A stretch of 5,596 nt of DNA, taken from contig JABUUX010000170.1 of NCBI GenBank assembly GCA_021442965.1, positions 1 to 5,596 of the forward strand, written 5' to 3'. A model generated the notes under the pieces. The model was not told the origin of the DNA and ran no database searches. It was given only the letters and a program-made list of their open reading frames with translations. A program made the translations under genes and the position numbers. Shown one piece after another: positions 3,896 through 5,596 of this stretch. Numbering within the stretch: the stretch's first letter is position 1; every line of letters begins with the position of its first letter. Origin of the DNA: Treponema sp. Its GTDB lineage: Bacteria; Spirochaetota; Spirochaetia; Treponematales; Treponemataceae.

Positions 3896-5275
3896 ATGAA
3901 AAAGTTTGTTTCAGTTATATTTCTTTCATTGTTTATATTTATAAATCTCTTTGCAAATCCTCTTATAGATGAAGATTGCAAATATCTTGAAACGTTATTT
4001 TCTGAAGTTGCAATTGATATGAGTATGTCTTTGGAAGAAAAGAATATGACATCGCAAGATGTTGTAGCCGAAATCAAATCTGTTTATAAAGAAACTGCTT
4101 CTGCAAATGAAGAAAAAAAAGAAGAAATAAATAAAAAAGCATTTGCAAATGCAATAAGCAAATCCTATGCAAAATTTTCCAATAAAAATGGGCACGTTTC
4201 AGTTATTAATGGTAGTAGTAATGATTTATTTTTACCATTTAATCACCAGTTTATTTATTTTTCGGAAGTGTATTTTTCCAAAGAAAATGAATCATATGTT
4301 GTTTTTGAAAAATATAAAAATTTAAAAAAAGGAATGAGGTATACTGGCAATACGGACAATCTTTTTAAGACAATACATAATAATCAGACTTTATATAGAT
4401 TTGGAATTTTTTCTGAAGAAATTATAAAGAATACAAAGGTTTCTGTTGAAAACAAAGAGTACAAAGTTCCAGTCTTTGGTGATACTGGCAGCATAAAATA
4501 TAGAAAAGAATATGAGTTTAAGAAAATAGATAACATTGTATATTTGAAAATAGAAAAGTGTAATTATTTAAATGAAAAGCAGGAGAAAGAATTTTTTGAT
4601 GACTCCGACAAAATAATTAAGGAATTTTATAATGCTGATTCAATTGTTTTTGATTTTCGTAATAATCTTGGAGGATACTCCAAATATTTAGAACACTTTA
4701 CCTATGCATTAATTTATTCTCAAAAAACGAAAGATAATGAGTTGGAATTTAATCAATGGTCCCGAAGTTTATTAGCAGGTGAAAAAAAAATAAATACAAG
4801 AACTATGATTGACAAAACTATGTCTGTTGGTCTTGCTCCTTCTAATTATTATGCGTACTGCATAGAGAATCTGGGAACAAAATATCTTGAAGAAATAGAA
4901 TATGAAGAAGTTAAAGTAATTCCTCAGTATAAGGGCAAAATATATATTCTTATAAATCCTTTGACATCTTCAGTGGCAGAAGAGTTTACTTTGACTTTAA
5001 AAAAATTATTAGGACAAAATGTTATTATTGTAGGACAGAATTCGTATGGAAGTTTGGACTATGCTGATATTTATAAATATATCCTGCCAAATTCTAAAAT
5101 TAGAATAAATTTATGTGCTGTTGATTTAATGAACACGATTCTTCTATCAGAAGAATCGTGGCATGGTGATACTTTGGGCGTCTTTCCAGATTTCTGGTGT
5201 GAACCACAAGATATTGTGACAACACTTTCAAAATTAACAGGAAATGAAAATATTCTAGATTATATAAAACTTTAA
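3896..5275 (+). CDS. Exported S41-family (tail-specific) peptidase homologue
   Basis: This 459-residue protein has a signal peptide: MKK, hydrophobic core FVSVIFLSLFIFINLF, probable cleavage after Ala20 (LFA/NP). There is no lipobox Cys, so it should lie in the periplasm or outside. The S41 core is clear: SIVFDFRNNLGGY (249-261) matches the family's DlRgN.GG; INPLTSSVAEEF (353-364) carries the putative nucleophile Ser359; VGQNSYGSLDYADIY (379-393) and GVFPDFW (428-434) are the last two conserved blocks. In Prc/CtpA-type enzymes a Lys follows the G.TFG motif; here it is Ser (YGS), as in the subgroup with a G.lDY pattern, so a Ser-Lys dyad is absent. No PDZ domain is evident. The N-terminal 20-100 region is charged and helical (EEKKEEINKK). 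Together with the C39 transporter it may trim the exported peptide, degrade it for self-protection, or bind it. Function is inferred. Confidence 0.85.
   Translation: MKKFVSVIFLSLFIFINLFANPLIDEDCKYLETLFSEVAIDMSMSLEEKNMTSQDVVAEIKSVYKETASANEEKKEEINKKAFANAISKSYAKFSNKNGHVSVINGSSNDLFLPFNHQFIYFSEVYFSKENESYVVFEKYKNLKKGMRYTGNTDNLFKTIHNNQTLYRFGIFSEEIIKNTKVSVENKEYKVPVFGDTGSIKYRKEYEFKKIDNIVYLKIEKCNYLNEKQEKEFFDDSDKIIKEFYNADSIVFDFRNNLGGYSKYLEHFTYALIYSQKTKDNELEFNQWSRSLLAGEKKINTRTMIDKTMSVGLAPSNYYAYCIENLGTKYLEEIEYEEVKVIPQYKGKIYILINPLTSSVAEEFTLTLKKLLGQNVIIVGQNSYGSLDYADIYKYILPNSKIRINLCAVDLMNTILLSEESWHGDTLGVFPDFWCEPQDIVTTLSKLTGNENILDYIKL
5134..5160 (+). repeat. Perfect hairpin inside the S41 gene
   Basis: CACGATTCTTCT (5134-5145) and AGAAGAATCGTG (5149-5160) are exact reverse complements around a 3-base loop ATC, a 12-bp perfect stem. 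It lies in codons for NTILLSEESW, between the catalytic blocks and the end of the protein, about 115 bases before the stop. No T-run follows. It could pause transcription or translation or stabilise RNA ahead of the transporter gene; it could also be neutral. Confidence 0.6.
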
Positions 5276-5297
5276 AATTGAATGAAACAAATCTTAA

Positions 5298-5596
5298 ATG
5301 AAATATCGACAACAATTTGATTCATCTGATTGTGGAGCTGCGTGTGTAGCAATGATAGCTTCATATTTTGGAATGAATATTAATATAGCAAAAACAAGAG
5401 AAATTGCGGGGACAGATACTGAAGGCACAAATATAAAGGGATTGATGAAAGTTGCTAAAGTATATAATTTGAAATGTAGGGCAGTACAAGGTAGTAAGAA
5501 AGCTCTAAATAAGGAATTATATACTCCATTTATCGTTCACTTGCACATTGAACGCGAAAACGGGAACTGGGTAGATCATTACGCCGTAGTAAAAAA
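5298..5596 (+). CDS. Peptidase C39 ABC transporter (PCAT), 5' part only
   Basis: The first 99 codons, running off the window, encode a peptidase C39 domain: MKYRQQFDSSDCGAACVAMI, with oxyanion Gln6 and nucleophile Cys12, then ASYFGMNINI and NIKGLMKVAKVYNLKCRAV, TPFIVHLHIE and WVDHYAVVK with catalytic His94. In peptidase-containing ABC transporters this domain cuts leader peptides after double-glycine-type motifs and the following membrane and ATPase domains (about 600 residues, not in the window) export the core. The catalytic Asp and all transport domains lie beyond 5596, so a stand-alone C39 peptidase cannot be fully excluded. ATG 5298 is the first possible start because TAA is directly before it; no good Shine-Dalgarno is seen, but a 12-codon frame from ATG 5282 (MKQILNEISTTI) overlaps it and might couple translation. 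Its presence is the strongest reason to read the operon as making an exported peptide. Confidence 0.9.
   Translation, partial: MKYRQQFDSSDCGAACVAMIASYFGMNINIAKTREIAGTDTEGTNIKGLMKVAKVYNLKCRAVQGSKKALNKELYTPFIVHLHIERENGNWVDHYAVVK

Overview
This window carries most of what looks like a small RiPP (ribosomally made, post-translationally modified peptide) biosynthesis and export operon. It sits next to the broken end of an unrelated housekeeping gene. No species can be read off directly. The XRE regulator closely resembles small repressors I associate with Treponema and related spirochaetes, with the pattern of a short N-terminus, ...ENSS.PSAD.AVKIA..LGVSVE.LVTG and a short charged tail. The region is strongly AT-rich. 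My best guess is a host-associated Treponema-like bacterium, with an AT-rich Firmicute as the alternative; this is moderate-confidence recognition, not proof.

Layout. Bases 1-92 (minus strand) encode the C-terminal NAD(P)/FAD-binding motif of a glutamate synthase small subunit (GltD-like). The fragment is cut off at its 5' side and is clearly more GC-rich than what follows. Next, on the minus strand, is a complete XRE-family regulator (135-467). A divergent control region (468-608) has a good sigma-70 promoter facing right and three ATTTACG heptamers spaced exactly 28 bp apart. All remaining genes run rightward: a DUF1796-type papain-like cysteine peptidase homologue (609-1238); a radical SAM/SPASM peptide maturase (1238-2839, start overlapping the previous stop); a 215-base stretch (2840-3054) of very short or interrupted reading frames; a GNAT-like acetyltransferase (3055-3591); a 67-residue peptide (3600-3803) that is the best precursor candidate; a long palindrome containing a TATAAT box (3831-3882); an exported S41-family peptidase homologue (3896-5275); and the start of a peptidase-C39 ABC transporter (5298 to the window end, incomplete).

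How the genes may work together (inference). The XRE protein would repress the divergent operon. The 67-residue peptide would be modified by the radical SAM enzyme, possibly with help from the DUF1796 and GNAT proteins. It would then be cleaved and exported by the C39 transporter, and acted on outside the cytoplasm by the S41 protein. The precursor lacks a classical GG leader motif but has hydrophobic residues at the usual leader positions before an Ala-Gly. I do not recognise this combination of genes as a characterised RiPP class.
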